A stretch of DNA of 64,000 nt from Arthrobacter oryzae (GTDB taxonomy: Bacteria; Actinomycetota; Actinomycetes; Actinomycetales; Micrococcaceae), in the NCBI RefSeq assembly GCF_003634095.1, contig NZ_RBIR01000005.1, forward strand, positions 186,001 through 250,000. Reading direction: 5' to 3'. This document shows, one piece after another, positions 7,890 through 17,107 of the stretch. Below the pieces are notes generated by a model. The model was given only the letters and a program-made list of their open reading frames with translations, was not told the DNA's origin and made no database searches. How positions within the stretch are numbered: position 1 is the first letter of the stretch; every line of letters starts with the position of its first letter. The position numbers and the translations under genes are program-made.

Positions 7890-8594
7890 CTAGCGGCGGA
7901 CGGAGGGCCGGGCGGGCGACTTGGCCGCGGGCGGTTTGACCGTTGTTTTAGCGGCGGGTGTGCGCGCGGGTGACTTGGCCGCCTGCGACTTAGCGGACGG
8001 AACCCTCGCTGCCGCCGTGGCAGGAGACGTGGCGGCGGCCCGGGGTGCCGCCGGGCGCGCGGCGGTTCCCCGCGCCGTCGGACGCGCGGCCGGTCGCGCT
8101 GCGGCGGCCCGCGGGGCGGCTGACCTGGCCCCGCCGCGTGCGGCCGGCGCCGGGCGGCGTCGTGCAGGGTGCACCGGGGAACGCGGGCCGCGGCGCCTGC
8201 CGGGCAAAACCGTGCCGGCAAACAGCAATAGCAGGGTCACGGCTCCGGCGGCCGCCGAGAGATAGAAATACAAATCCGGATGCGCGGAATCCACGCGGGT
8301 GGACAGGGCATCAGGGTCCGGGTTGAAGGCCAGCCCCCACTGGCGCAGGAAGGCGATCCCGAAGGCGATGAACAAGATGCTGCCCAGGCCGCTCGCGGCC
8401 AGGGTCTTGTGCCGGCGCCGGATCACCACCTCGGTCACGCAGGCTACATAGGCCGTGGCGGAAGCCCCGACGAACCACAGAAACACCGTCTCGTGCAGCG
8501 TGATCGCGGTCAGGACCAGGAGTGCGAAGGCAGCGAGGAAGGAGCCGATGGCGATCCTCCCGCTGATACCCATGTGACGCATGTGAACAATCAT
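7890..8594 (-). CDS. small membrane protein with histone H1-like Ala/Lys/Pro tail
   Basis: The 234-residue protein starts at ATG 8594, sharing ATGA with the stop of the TetR gene, so it is the last gene of the operon. Residues 1-130 carry about four hydrophobic helices, and residues Asp/His-rich between helices 3 and 4 suggest an outer loop. The last 95 residues are almost only Ala, Pro, Arg, Lys and Ser with PAAK/AAKSPA repeats, like the C-terminal tails of histone H1-like or HupB proteins. A nucleic-acid or polyanion-binding role for the tail is inference. The membrane domain is not recognised. An alternative start is ATG 8573. Confidence 0.75.
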   Translation of the reverse strand: MIVHMRHMGISGRIAIGSFLAAFALLVLTAITLHETVFLWFVGASATAYVACVTEVVIRRRHKTLAASGLGSILFIAFGIAFLRQWGLAFNPDPDALSTRVDSAHPDLYFYLSAAAGAVTLLLLFAGTVLPGRRRGPRSPVHPARRRPAPAARGGARSAAPRAAAARPAARPTARGTAARPAAPRAAATSPATAAARVPSAKSQAAKSPARTPAAKTTVKPPAAKSPARPSVRR

Positions 8595-9253
8595 GCCTGA
8601 GCGGGCGGCTGCTTCACGACGTAGCCGCGCATGGAGGCCATAATTGCCGCCACGCTCTGTTCCCTGGTCCGTTCGGGGTTGTACGTCTGGCGGTCCAGGC
8701 CCACCACGAAGCACGCCCCGAAGATGGCCGTTTCGAGACTGCCCCGGGACACGCCCGGGTCCACGGGATAGGCGGCGGCGACGCCGTCGATGGCGGAGCC
8801 GATCACCGCGAGGAGTCGGCCGCGGAGCTCGGCAAAGGTGTCCTGCCACTCGCTGGGGGTCCGCCAGTTTTCGCTGACCCAGAGGCGGGCGAAGGACGGG
8901 TACTCGGCCATGAAGTCCATGGCTTGGCCGATCATTTCCTCCATGGCGGCGAGGGGATCGGCGGAGTCGTCCCGGACGCTCAGGAGCCGCGCCATGAGGA
9001 TGTCCACGCCGTGCCGCAGGAGCTGGGCGATCAGGTCCGATTTGCTGCCGAAGTTGTAATACACCGTGCCCTTGGACACCCCGGCGGCGGTGGCGATCTC
9101 GTCGACGGTCACGCCCGCCGCGCCGCGCTCTCCGATCAGGTCCATGGACGCCTCGAACAGTTTCTGCTTCGTGGCGTTCGTCCGGCCGGGCCGGAGCTTT
9201 TTCTCCGCGTCAGCGGAGCCTGCCGTGCTGCCGCCACTGGGGCTGGTGGTCAT
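8591..9253 (-). CDS. TetR-family transcriptional regulator
   Basis: The 220-residue repressor starts at ATG 9253, overlapping the stop of the YhgE gene (ATGA). The N-terminal helix-turn-helix is typical: VTVDEIATAAGVSKGTVYYN, then FGSKSDL. A helical ligand-binding domain with several tryptophans follows, usual for hydrophobic or drug-like ligands. It is the third gene of the 12080-7890 operon and probably represses it through the palindrome at 12124-12139. Confidence 0.92.
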   Translation of the reverse strand: MTTSPSGGSTAGSADAEKKLRPGRTNATKQKLFEASMDLIGERGAAGVTVDEIATAAGVSKGTVYYNFGSKSDLIAQLLRHGVDILMARLLSVRDDSADPLAAMEEMIGQAMDFMAEYPSFARLWVSENWRTPSEWQDTFAELRGRLLAVIGSAIDGVAAAYPVDPGVSRGSLETAIFGACFVVGLDRQTYNPERTREQSVAAIMASMRGYVVKQPPAQA

Positions 9254-11319
9254 ACGGCGATCTCCGGTTTCAGTGTCTTGAGGGTCCAGTATTTGTTCTT
9301 GCGGACGGCAGCGGTGGACATTGCCAGTCCCAGCAAAGTGTAGCCAACCAGGCCCAGCATGGTGGGCAGGATGCTTGCGAGGTCGGCACCATAAATCAGG
9401 TGCCGCATGCCGCTGACCACGTAGCCCATCGGCAGGATCTGGTGCACCGCGTGCAACGGCTCGGGCGTGGTCTGCCAGGGGAACGTGCCGCCGGAAGACA
9501 CCAGCTGGAGCACCAGCAGGATCAGCACCACGAGCTTGCCGGGCGAGCCCAGCAGCGCCACCACGCCCTGGATGATTGCGCTGAACGCCATCGCGGCCGC
9601 CAGCATGAGGAACCACATCAGCACCGGATGGGCCGGGTCCAGTCCGAGCCCCACGTCCACCACCAGGGTCAGCAGGCTCGCCTGGACGGCGGAGACCGCC
9701 AGGAACGGAAGCCAGCCGCCGGCGGCAATCTTCCAGGCCGGTGCGTTCGAGGCCAGCGCGCGCTGGGTCACCGGCCGCATTGCCTGCACCAGCATGAAGA
9801 TGCCGATCCACAAGGCCAGCGTGAGGAAGAACGGCGCCAGCCCGGCGCCATAGGACCCGGCCTTTGCCTGTGAGACATTGCTGACGGCAACGGGGTCGGC
9901 CATCACCTTGGAAAGGCTGTCCTTCTGGGCGTCGTCGGGATTGGGGACTTTGCCGGCGCCGCGGGCGAGTTCACCGGCGAGGGTTCCCGCGCCGTCGGAA
10001 GCCGTGGCGGCGCCGCTCTCCAGCTGCGCCGCGCCGTCGTCGAGTTTCTGGGCCCCCTGCGAGAGCTTTCCGGCGCCGTCCACCGCGTTCTGCTGGCCGG
10101 CGGCGAGCGCGGCAGAGCCGATGGCCAGCTGGTCAGCCCCGGCGGAGGCCTTGGCGACGGCGTCGCTGAGGGCGGGTGCGGCACCGGCCAGTTGCGCTGT
10201 CCCTCCGCTCACCGCTGCGGCACCGTCGGACAGTTTCTGCACCTGGGCGGCGGCAGCCTGCAGTTTGGCAGCTGACGCGGACGCGGACGTCGCCGCGGGG
10301 GGCGCCGGCGTGGCGTCGACTTCGGCCACCACCTTGTCGGCCTGGTCCTGGGTGAGGACCCCGCTCGCGACCAGACGGCTGGTGGACGCCACTACCCGGG
10401 CCCGCTGGCCCTGGGCGGCGGCTTGTTGCGCGGCCTGTTGGGCGGCTGCGAGCTGCCCCGGGATGGCCTGCATCTGGGTGTTGAGCGCGGCGTTGCCGGC
10501 CGCCACCTGGGCGGCGCCGTCGGCCAGTTGTTGGGCGCTGGCGGGCAGGGCTGCCGTCTTGTCCTTGAGCTGGGTGAGGCCGCTGCTGAGCTGGCCGGCC
10601 CCCGCGCTGAGGGACGAGGCGCCGTCCCGGAGTTTGACCTCGCCGTTGTATAGCCCGGCGGCGCCGCTCTTGAGCTCGCCGGTGCCTTGATGCAGGGTCA
10701 CCGTGCCGTCGTGGAGCCGGGTGACGCCGTCGGCCAGCCGGGCTGCGCCGTCGGAGGCCTTGAGCATCTGCGTATGGATGGTGCCGAATCCGGTGAGAAG
10801 CCGGTTGGCGGTCTCCTCGCCCACCTCCTTGGCGACCGTAGTGTGCACGGCGGTGGTGAGCTTGTCCACGATCGTGCTGAGGAGATAGTTGTTGGCATCG
10901 TTGGTGGTGACATTGAGCATGGCCTGGTTGGCGGCGTCGAAGCTGCCGGGGGAGGCCAGATTCGCGGAGAAGTCCTTCGGGATCTTGAGCGCGAACGCGT
11001 AGGTGCCATTACTGACGCCCTGATCGGCTTCCTCGGTGCTGGTGACCGTTTTCCAGTTGAAGACGTGGCCGTCCACCAGGCTCTCGGCCACCTTCCGGCC
11101 AGCCTCCAGCCGCGTGCCGTCGGCGGATGCGGCTCCCGTGTCCTGGACCACCAGGGCCGCATCGATCTGGTTCAGCTTGCCGTACGGATCCCAGTTGGCG
11201 TAGAGGTACACGGCGCCGTAGAGCAGCGGGACGAGGGTCAGGGCCAGGATGGTCAGCTTGGGAAGCAGCCCCCCGGTCATGCGTTTGAGCTCGGAGCGGG
11301 CCAGCCGCAGCACAGTCAC
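9250..11319 (-). CDS. YhgE/Pip-family membrane protein
   Basis: The 689-residue protein has a membrane helix at about 20-40, then a large outer region (about 45-480). That region has many heptad-like segments of the LxDGAxxLxxGAxxL type, typical of YhgE/Pip proteins. Five or six C-terminal helices end the protein, resembling ABC-2-type permeases. Such proteins are thought to export or organise envelope molecules, and in some bacteria serve as phage receptors. It overlaps by 4 bp both with the ATPase-like gene upstream and with tetR downstream. The start is ATG 11319. Confidence 0.88.
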   Translation of the reverse strand: MTVLRLARSELKRMTGGLLPKLTILALTLVPLLYGAVYLYANWDPYGKLNQIDAALVVQDTGAASADGTRLEAGRKVAESLVDGHVFNWKTVTSTEEADQGVSNGTYAFALKIPKDFSANLASPGSFDAANQAMLNVTTNDANNYLLSTIVDKLTTAVHTTVAKEVGEETANRLLTGFGTIHTQMLKASDGAARLADGVTRLHDGTVTLHQGTGELKSGAAGLYNGEVKLRDGASSLSAGAGQLSSGLTQLKDKTAALPASAQQLADGAAQVAAGNAALNTQMQAIPGQLAAAQQAAQQAAAQGQRARVVASTSRLVASGVLTQDQADKVVAEVDATPAPPAATSASASAAKLQAAAAQVQKLSDGAAAVSGGTAQLAGAAPALSDAVAKASAGADQLAIGSAALAAGQQNAVDGAGKLSQGAQKLDDGAAQLESGAATASDGAGTLAGELARGAGKVPNPDDAQKDSLSKVMADPVAVSNVSQAKAGSYGAGLAPFFLTLALWIGIFMLVQAMRPVTQRALASNAPAWKIAAGGWLPFLAVSAVQASLLTLVVDVGLGLDPAHPVLMWFLMLAAAMAFSAIIQGVVALLGSPGKLVVLILLVLQLVSSGGTFPWQTTPEPLHAVHQILPMGYVVSGMRHLIYGADLASILPTMLGLVGYTLLGLAMSTAAVRKNKYWTLKTLKPEIAV

Positions 11320-12080
11320 TTTGCGTCCTCGGTTTCGGATAGCAGGATTTCGGGTAGGAGCGTTTCAGGTAGGAGCGTTTCAGGTGACGGGCCCGCCGGA
11401 TCGAGGCGGCCGGTCGGAAGGTCCTGGCGCTCGTCGGCGCTGGTTTCCCCGGTTGTGGGGACGGCGTTGCCGATCACCGCGGCGGGTCCCGTCCAGCCGA
11501 GGGGAATGCGGGTCACGGTGGCGACGACGGCGAGCGGGCGCCCGGCGCTGTGCGCCAGTTCCTCCAGCCGCGGCAGCCAGTCCGCCGGGTCGCCGCTGTG
11601 CCGGTCGGGGGAGTCCATGACGAGCAGTTCCGTGTCCGGATTGGCGAGGGCGAGCGCCGTGAGGAGCTCGAGCCGCCGGCCGGCGGGCAGTTGCTCGGTC
11701 CACAGCCCGGCGATGTCATCGAAGTTGTTCAAGTGCAGCCAGGGGGTGCTGCGCAGTGCGCCGCGGTGGCGGCGCGGGATCAGGGCCAGATCCTCCGTGA
11801 CGAGGTCGCGGACGCTCAGGTGCTGCTCGGGCTCGTTGACGCCGGGGGAGTCGACCACGCTGCTCGCCTGCCGAAGCGTCTTGATGCCGGCCTTGCCGTC
11901 CCAGCCGATGGTTCCCGAGCTGGGGCGCATTCGTCCGCTCAGGGCCAGGGCAAGGGCCGTCCGCTGGTCCTGGCGGGGGCCCTCGACGAGCAGGAGCTCG
12001 CCGCGGGGGACCTCCAGTGACGTGGGCGGCAGCAGGTCATCCCGCCGGCCGGTCACGGAGAGCTGTTGTACGCAGAGCAA
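11316..12080 (-). CDS. degenerate ABC-transporter ATPase-like protein
   Basis: The 254-residue protein has the ABC nucleotide-binding fold pattern, but its motifs are eroded. The Walker A position reads GPRQDQRT (34-41) without the Gly-Lys pair. The signature region reads LPAGRR (131-136) in place of LSGGQ. Walker B is LLVMDSPD (152-159), with Ser in place of the catalytic Glu. The tail repeats PETLLPE. It is the first gene of the operon with YhgE/Pip and probably forms a structural partner of that membrane protein. ATP hydrolysis is unlikely. The start is ATG 12080. Confidence 0.8.
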   Translation of the reverse strand: MLCVQQLSVTGRRDDLLPPTSLEVPRGELLLVEGPRQDQRTALALALSGRMRPSSGTIGWDGKAGIKTLRQASSVVDSPGVNEPEQHLSVRDLVTEDLALIPRRHRGALRSTPWLHLNNFDDIAGLWTEQLPAGRRLELLTALALANPDTELLVMDSPDRHSGDPADWLPRLEELAHSAGRPLAVVATVTRIPLGWTGPAAVIGNAVPTTGETSADERQDLPTGRLDPAGPSPETLLPETLLPEILLSETEDAK

Positions 12081-12097
12081 AGCAGGCCTTTCGCAGA

Positions 12098-12149
12098 AAC
12101 GGTGTCTGCTTCAAGACTAAATAAACTGACCGGTCAGTTCAAATAAGAT
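12098..12149 (-). promoter_or_regulatory. promoter and TetR operator of the YhgE operon
   Basis: AACTGACCGGTCAGTT (12124-12139) is a perfect 16-bp palindrome. On the minus strand it lies between a -35-like TTGAAC and a -10-like TAGTCT separated by 17 bp, so a bound repressor would cover the spacer. The regulator is most likely the TetR protein encoded in the operon. Confidence 0.75.
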
Positions 12150-12217
12150 CGCGCGGATGTGATGCACCAGACGCACCCGCGTCCGCCAGGGCTACCGCGC
12201 GGCCGGCCGCGGCGGGT

Positions 12218-13759
12218 TCAGAGCCCGTATTCTTCCAGCAGGCGAAGCCAGACCTCGCTGATCGTGGGATACGAAGGCACGGCGTGCCAGAGGCGGTCCA
12301 GCGGCACTTCCCCGACCACCGCGATGGTGGCCGCATGCAGGAGTTCGGCCACATCCGGGCCCGCGAACGTGGCGCCGAGCAGCACCTTGCGGTCCTCGTC
12401 GATGACTAGCTGCGCCCAGCCTTCGTAGTGCTCCGCATGCAGGGAGGATCCTGCCACCTGGATGGGGAGCTCCACGGTGGAGGCCCGGAACCCCTCCTTT
12501 TCCGCCTGGGCCAAGGTCCGGCCGACGTTGGCCAGCTCCGGGTCGGTGAACACCACATTCGGCACTGCGTGATCGTAGGCCGTCTGGGCGAAAGGGGACC
12601 ATGGTGCCGGCTCACCGGTGAGCTCGCCCTTCGCCCTCGCGGCGATGGCATCACCGGTGGCCCGGGCCCCGTATTTGCCCTGGTGGGTCAGCATGGCCCG
12701 TCCGGCGGCGTCGCCTGCAGCGTAGAGCCACGGGTTGCCGGACGCCTCGTTGTCCGTGGCGTGGTGGACTAGGCCGGTGGAATCGGTGGAGAGCCGCAGG
12801 GGGCGGCCCTCGGGGGCGGACAGGCCGACGCTGTCCAGGCCGATCCCCTCCAGCGCGGGGTGCCGGCCTGCGGCGACGAGCAGCTTGTCTGCCGTGATGC
12901 TGGTGCCCGCAGCCGCAGCCGCAGTCGCGGCCGCACCCTCGGCCGAGTCGGCGCCCGGAGCGTGGTCCGGACTGTGCATGGCGCCCCCGTCGAGCACAAG
13001 GGTGAGGGAACCGTCGTCGTTCTCGCCGACGCTGCGCGTGCCGGTATGCAGGCGGACGTCGACGCCGTCGGCGCGCAGGCCGGCCGCGACCAGTTCGGCG
13101 GCCTGTTCCGGGAAGGCGCTCAGAAGGGCGCCGCGGGCCACCAGCGTCACGGAAGCGCCCAGGCGGGCATAGGCCTGGGCGAGTTCGACTCCGGCCACGC
13201 CGCCGCCGAGCACGGCGAGCCGGCCGGGAACCGTGCGGGCGGACGTCGCCTCCCGCGTGGTCCAGTACTCGATGTCGTGAAGCCCCTCGACCGGTGGCTG
13301 ATTGGGCGTGGACCCGGTGGCGACCACGACGGCGTGCCGGGCCGTGAGCGCGTAGCTATTGCCGTCCAGGCCGGCCACCTCCACCTGCCGCGGGGCCGTA
13401 ACCCAGCCGTGGCCGCGGATCAGTTCAATCCCGGTTTCCTCCACCCACTTGACCTGGCCGTCGTCCTGCCAGTTCGAGGTGAAATAGTCCCGGCGCTTGA
13501 GGACTGCGGCAGCATCCAGGGTGCGCGTGACGGCTTCCCGGGCGCCGGGAACGGTCTGTGCGCCGTGCAGTGCAGTGCCTGGCCGCAAAAGGGCCTTCGA
13601 CGGCATGCAGGCCCAGTAGGAGCACTCGCCGCCCACCAGTTCGGCCTCGATCAGCACCGCCGTCAGGCCGCCGCGGACCACGCGGTCCGCCACATTTTCC
13701 CCCACGGCGCCTGCGCCTATGACAATGACATCGAATTCCCGCTCCAGCTGTGCCGTCAT
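12218..13759 (-). CDS. pyridine nucleotide-disulfide oxidoreductase
   Basis: The 513-residue flavoenzyme belongs to the dihydrolipoamide dehydrogenase/mercuric reductase superfamily. It has an FAD Rossmann motif (VIVIGAGAVGENVA), a redox-active CxxxxC in GGECSYWACMPSK, a second Rossmann motif (LAVLGGGVAGVELA) and YAAGDAAG. The C-terminal dimer domain carries HAVPSYPTISE, supplying the active-site His/Glu. SYWA between the cysteines differs from the LNVG of lipoamide dehydrogenases, so the substrate is uncertain. An Ala-rich insertion lies near residues 265-290. The ATG follows a -10 box by 6 nt. It is divergent from the FadR-type regulator. Confidence 0.9.
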   Translation of the reverse strand: MTAQLEREFDVIVIGAGAVGENVADRVVRGGLTAVLIEAELVGGECSYWACMPSKALLRPGTALHGAQTVPGAREAVTRTLDAAAVLKRRDYFTSNWQDDGQVKWVEETGIELIRGHGWVTAPRQVEVAGLDGNSYALTARHAVVVATGSTPNQPPVEGLHDIEYWTTREATSARTVPGRLAVLGGGVAGVELAQAYARLGASVTLVARGALLSAFPEQAAELVAAGLRADGVDVRLHTGTRSVGENDDGSLTLVLDGGAMHSPDHAPGADSAEGAAATAAAAAGTSITADKLLVAAGRHPALEGIGLDSVGLSAPEGRPLRLSTDSTGLVHHATDNEASGNPWLYAAGDAAGRAMLTHQGKYGARATGDAIAARAKGELTGEPAPWSPFAQTAYDHAVPNVVFTDPELANVGRTLAQAEKEGFRASTVELPIQVAGSSLHAEHYEGWAQLVIDEDRKVLLGATFAGPDVAELLHAATIAVVGEVPLDRLWHAVPSYPTISEVWLRLLEEYGL

Positions 13760-13765
13760 GCCAAC

Positions 13766-13771
13766 AGCCTA
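13766..13771 (-). promoter_or_regulatory. -10 box, leaderless promoter of disulfide reductase
   Basis: On the minus strand TAGGCT is followed by GTTGGC and then ATG (13759), with no ribosome-binding site. Confidence 0.6.
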
Positions 13772-13909
13772 CGCCGCGGCCACCACCTGCCCCGGGCGGG
13801 CGCTCCGGGCGCCGGCGGCGTTGATTCCGGCGTCATATGCGGGGCGGGGCCCTTTGCAGGAGCGGAGACCATCGCTAATGTTGGGACCATAATTGGGGGA
13901 GGGACGGCT

Positions 13910-14653
13910 ATGGCCGCAGGCAATATCACAGCAGGCAACACCACACCGCTGGCGAGGTTCAGTGCACGGACCCGGCTTCGGGCGCTTCAGGCGGACATCC
14001 TGGAGCTGATCCTGGAGCGCGATCTGGGTCCCGGGGACCCGCTGCCGACAGAGAACGAGCTTACGGCCGCACTCGGCGTCGGGCGCAACACGCTGCGGGA
14101 GTCACTGAAGGCGCTGCAGGCCGTGGGTGTCATTGAGATCCGGCACGGTTTCGGCATGTTCGTGGCCCCGAGCAACTTCGATGCCCTGACGGACGGGCTG
14201 ACCTTCCGGGCCCGGATGTCACTGCGCCGCCACGGGGAGGAGGCCATAAAGCTCGTGGAGGTCCGGCAGGCGCTAGAGTCCGGCCTGGTGGGCGCCGCCA
14301 TGGACCGGATCACGGCGGAACAGCTGGCCGGCATGGAGGAATCCGTGCACCGGATGGAGGCCCTGGCCGCCGCCGGGGAGTCATTCATCGAAGCCGACGC
14401 GGAGTTCCACCGCAGATTATTCGAACCGCTGAACAATGAGCTGTTGATCAGTCTCATGGACGTGTTCTGGGAGGTGTACCGCCGGATTCACCTCGAACTC
14501 GGCGGACCGTTCGCCGTCGACCTCCATGAGACGGCCGCGCTGCACCGGAGGATTTACGAGGCTGTCGCCTCGGCTGACAAGGCGCTCGCCGCCGAGCGGC
14601 TCAGCGGCCATTTCGACGGAATCCGCAGCGTCATCGTCCAGGCCACGGGCTGA
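13910..14653 (+). CDS. FadR-subfamily GntR transcriptional regulator
   Basis: The 247-residue regulator has an N-terminal winged helix (LPTENELTAALGVGRNTLRE, then SLKALQAVGVIEIRHGFGMF) and a C-terminal all-helical FCD ligand domain with Asp/His residues (EADAEFHRRL, ETAALHRRIYEAV), which bind a metal and a carboxylate ligand in this family. The start is ATG 13910 preceded by GGGGGAGGGA. The nearest gene is the divergent disulfide reductase. Effector and targets are unknown. Confidence 0.9.
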   Translation: MAAGNITAGNTTPLARFSARTRLRALQADILELILERDLGPGDPLPTENELTAALGVGRNTLRESLKALQAVGVIEIRHGFGMFVAPSNFDALTDGLTFRARMSLRRHGEEAIKLVEVRQALESGLVGAAMDRITAEQLAGMEESVHRMEALAAAGESFIEADAEFHRRLFEPLNNELLISLMDVFWEVYRRIHLELGGPFAVDLHETAALHRRIYEAVASADKALAAERLSGHFDGIRSVIVQATG

Positions 14654-14701
14654 CCACGGGCTGACTAGGGGCTGAGCCGGACCGCTGCGCAACCCGTCCC
14701 G

Positions 14702-14768
14702 CCGGTTGCCCTATCACTTGTGGCTGCTATCGGGCCGGCATGAGGGCCATAAGTGACAGGGCAACCGG
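14702..14768. repeat. long imperfect intergenic palindrome
   Basis: Two 22-nt arms (14702-14723 and 14747-14768) are complementary at all but two positions, and both differences allow G-T pairing. The loop is 23 nt. It lies between the forward FadR-type gene and the reverse tRNA-Arg and may act as a terminator or be a dispersed palindromic element. Confidence 0.75.
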
Positions 14769-14798
14769 ACAGGCAGGGCTTAGGCCACGGCTTAAAGC

Positions 14799-14834
14799 AG
14801 AAGATCCGCCCCGGCGTACCGGAGCGGATCTTCT
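14799..14834. terminator. terminator hairpin beyond tRNA-Arg
   Basis: Outer arms of 11 bp (14799-14809 with 14824-14834) enclose an inner CCGG-CGTA-CCGG stem-loop with one mismatch between. It lies 10 nt past the tRNA 3' end on the minus strand, and the plus side is T-rich, so it may work both ways. Confidence 0.8.
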
Positions 14835-14843
14835 TTTCTTCTG

Positions 14844-14917
<74 letters not shown>

Positions 14918-15016
14918 ATTCTCGGCTCTTGGAGAACTTCTCTCTCCCCGAACCTCGAATTACTTTACGCGAGCCCGGGCCTAGTTACAAATCGAAACGG
15001 GTGTAATCTGGCCGAC

Positions 15017-15044
15017 TAGACCGGTCTACGTGACCTTAGTCACA
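15017..15044. promoter_or_regulatory. CRP/GlxR-like site and adjacent palindrome before pckG
   Basis: CGTGACCTTAGTCACA (15029-15044) matches the CRP/GlxR consensus TGTGA-N6-TCACA at all but one position. The perfect palindrome TAGACCGGTCTA (15017-15028) lies directly beside it. Control of gluconeogenesis by cAMP-CRP-type regulators is established in actinobacteria; which protein binds here is inferred. Confidence 0.65.
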
Positions 15045-15194
15045 AAAAATGGTTGGACGGGCCAGCGGTTTCCTTGATTTTCCGGGGTTTTTGATTTGTC
15101 GATCCCCAGTCATCCCACGTCCGGGCCCGAATCGGGCCCCGTTCCGAGCCCTAGCATTTAGGACACACCACTGAACCCGAGGAAGGGAACCGTA

Positions 15195-17030
15195 ATGGGA
15201 GATCTGGCCCGACTGCCGTTGCTTGAAAAGGCACCCACCACACATGCCGGTCTGCTGGCATGGGTTGAAGAGGTGGCTGAACTGACCCAGCCGGACCGGA
15301 TCTACTGGGTAGACGGTTCGGAAGAGGAGAACACCCGGCTCACGGATGAGCTCGTCGCCGCAGGCACCCTGACCCGGCTGAACGAGAACCTGTTCCCCAA
15401 ATCCTTCGCGGCGTTCTCGGACCCCGCCGACGTTGCCCGCGTCGAAGAGCAGACCTTCATCTGTTCCAAGAACAAGCGCGATGCAGGCTTCACCAACAAC
15501 TGGATGGAACCGGCGCAGATGAAGGAAAAGCTGCGCGGCCTGTTCGCCGGCTCCATGCGCGGCCGCACCATGTACGTCATCCCCTTTGTCATGGGCCACC
15601 TGGACGCCGAGGACCCCAAGTTCGGCGTGGAGATCACCGACAGCGCCTACGTTGTCGCCTCCATGCGCATCATGGCCACCATCGGCACCAAGGTCCTGGA
15701 CAAGATCACCGCCACCAACGCGTTCTTCGTCCCCGCACTGCACTCCCTGGGCGCCCCGCTGGCCCCCGGCCAGGCGGACGTCGCGTGGCCCTGCAACCCG
15801 GACAAGTGGATCGTGCACTTCCCCGAGGAGCGCTCCATCTGGTCCTTCGGCTCCGGCTACGGCGGCAACGCCCTGCTCGGCAAGAAGTGCTACGCCCTGC
15901 GCATCGCCTCGGTGATGGCCCGCGACGAAGGCTGGCTTGCCGAGCACATGCTCATCCTCAAGCTGACCTCGCCGGAGAAGAAGAACTACTACGTCTCCGC
16001 CGCCTTCCCCTCCGCCTGCGGCAAGACCAACCTGGCTCTGTTGGATCCGACCATCGAGGGCTGGGAAGTCGAAACCCTTGGCGACGACATCACCTGGATG
16101 CGGATCGGCAAGGAAGGCGAACTTCGCGCCACCAACCCGGAGGCGGGCCTGTTCGGCGTCGCCCCCGGCACCGGCTGGGGCACCAACCCGAACGCCATGC
16201 GCGCCATCGCCAAGGGCCACAGCATCTTCACCAACGTCGCCCTCACGGACGACGGCGGTGTTTGGTGGGAGGGCATGACCGAGGAAGTGCCCGCGCATCT
16301 GACCGACTGGCAGGGCAACTCCTGGACCCCGGACTCGGACCAGCCCGCGGCGCACCCGAACTCCCGCTTCTGCACGCCGATCGCCCAGATCGACATGCTG
16401 GCCGAGGAGTACTACAGCCCCGACGGCGTGGAGCTCTCCGCGATCCTCTTCGGCGGCCGCCGCAAGACCACGGTTCCCCTGGTGACCGAGGCCCGCAGCT
16501 GGACCAACGGCATCTTCATGGGCTCCACGCTGTCCTCGGAGACCACCGCCGCGGCCGCCGGCCAGGTGGGTGTGCTCCGCCGGGATCCCATGGCCATGCT
16601 GCCCTTCATCGGCTACGACGCCGGCGACTACCTCAAGCACTGGATCAGCGTTTCGTCCAAGGCCAACCCGGCGCGGCTGCCCAAGATCTTCCTGGTCAAC
16701 TGGTTCCGCCGCACCGCCGACGGCGACTTCGCCTGGCCCGGCTTCGGCGACAACGCGCGGGTTCTCAAGTGGGCCATCGAGCGCATCGAGGGCAAGGCTG
16801 ACGCCGTCGAGACCCCTATCGGGTTTGTGCCGGCCGGCCATGCGCTGGACCTCACCGGCCTGGACCTGACCCACGCCCACGTCGAAGACGCCGTCCGCGT
16901 CGATCCGGCGGAGTGGGCCACCGAGCTCGCCTCGATTGAAGAGTGGTACGCCAACTTCGGCGACTCCCTGCCCGAGGCCCTGCGCACCGAACTGGACGGG
17001 CTCAAGTCCCGCATGGCTGCCCAGCAGTAA
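15195..17030 (+). CDS. pckG: phosphoenolpyruvate carboxykinase (GTP)
   Basis: The 611-residue cytosolic enzyme converts oxaloacetate and GTP to PEP, CO2 and GDP, the entry step of gluconeogenesis. The P-loop reads FPSACGKTN with the hyper-reactive Cys275 and with Lys277/Thr278 for nucleotide and metal, diagnostic of the GTP family rather than the ATP family. Other family blocks are [12 protein letters not shown] and [16 protein letters not shown]. Length is normal. The start ATG follows GAGGAAGGGA. A CRP-like site lies 150 nt upstream and a strong terminator follows. It is transcribed alone. Confidence 0.98.
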   Translation: MGDLARLPLLEKAPTTHAGLLAWVEEVAELTQPDRIYWVDGSEEENTRLTDELVAAGTLTRLNENLFPKSFAAFSDPADVARVEEQTFICSKNKRDAGFTNNWMEPAQMKEKLRGLFAGSMRGRTMYVIPFVMGHLDAEDPKFGVEITDSAYVVASMRIMATIGTKVLDKITATNAFFVPALHSLGAPLAPGQADVAWPCNPDKWIVHFPEERSIWSFGSGYGGNALLGKKCYALRIASVMARDEGWLAEHMLILKLTSPEKKNYYVSAAFPSACGKTNLALLDPTIEGWEVETLGDDITWMRIGKEGELRATNPEAGLFGVAPGTGWGTNPNAMRAIAKGHSIFTNVALTDDGGVWWEGMTEEVPAHLTDWQGNSWTPDSDQPAAHPNSRFCTPIAQIDMLAEEYYSPDGVELSAILFGGRRKTTVPLVTEARSWTNGIFMGSTLSSETTAAAAGQVGVLRRDPMAMLPFIGYDAGDYLKHWISVSSKANPARLPKIFLVNWFRRTADGDFAWPGFGDNARVLKWAIERIEGKADAVETPIGFVPAGHALDLTGLDLTHAHVEDAVRVDPAEWATELASIEEWYANFGDSLPEALRTELDGLKSRMAAQQ

Positions 17031-17059
17031 GAAACCGGCCTGGCACCCGGCGCCAGCGA

Positions 17060-17105
17060 ACGGCGGCCCCGCACCTTGGAATAGGGTGCGGGGCCGCCGT
17101 TTTTC
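17060..17105 (+). terminator. rho-independent terminator of pckG
   Basis: A perfect 16-bp GC-rich stem (17060-17075 with 17085-17100) is followed by TTTT. Confidence 0.92.
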
Positions 17106-17107
17106 CG

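Noticed and set aside
12860..13909. Upstream in-frame extension of the FadR-type regulator
   Set aside because: The extension overlaps the disulfide reductase antisense and lacks family sequence. ATG 13910 has a good ribosome-binding site and gives normal GntR length.
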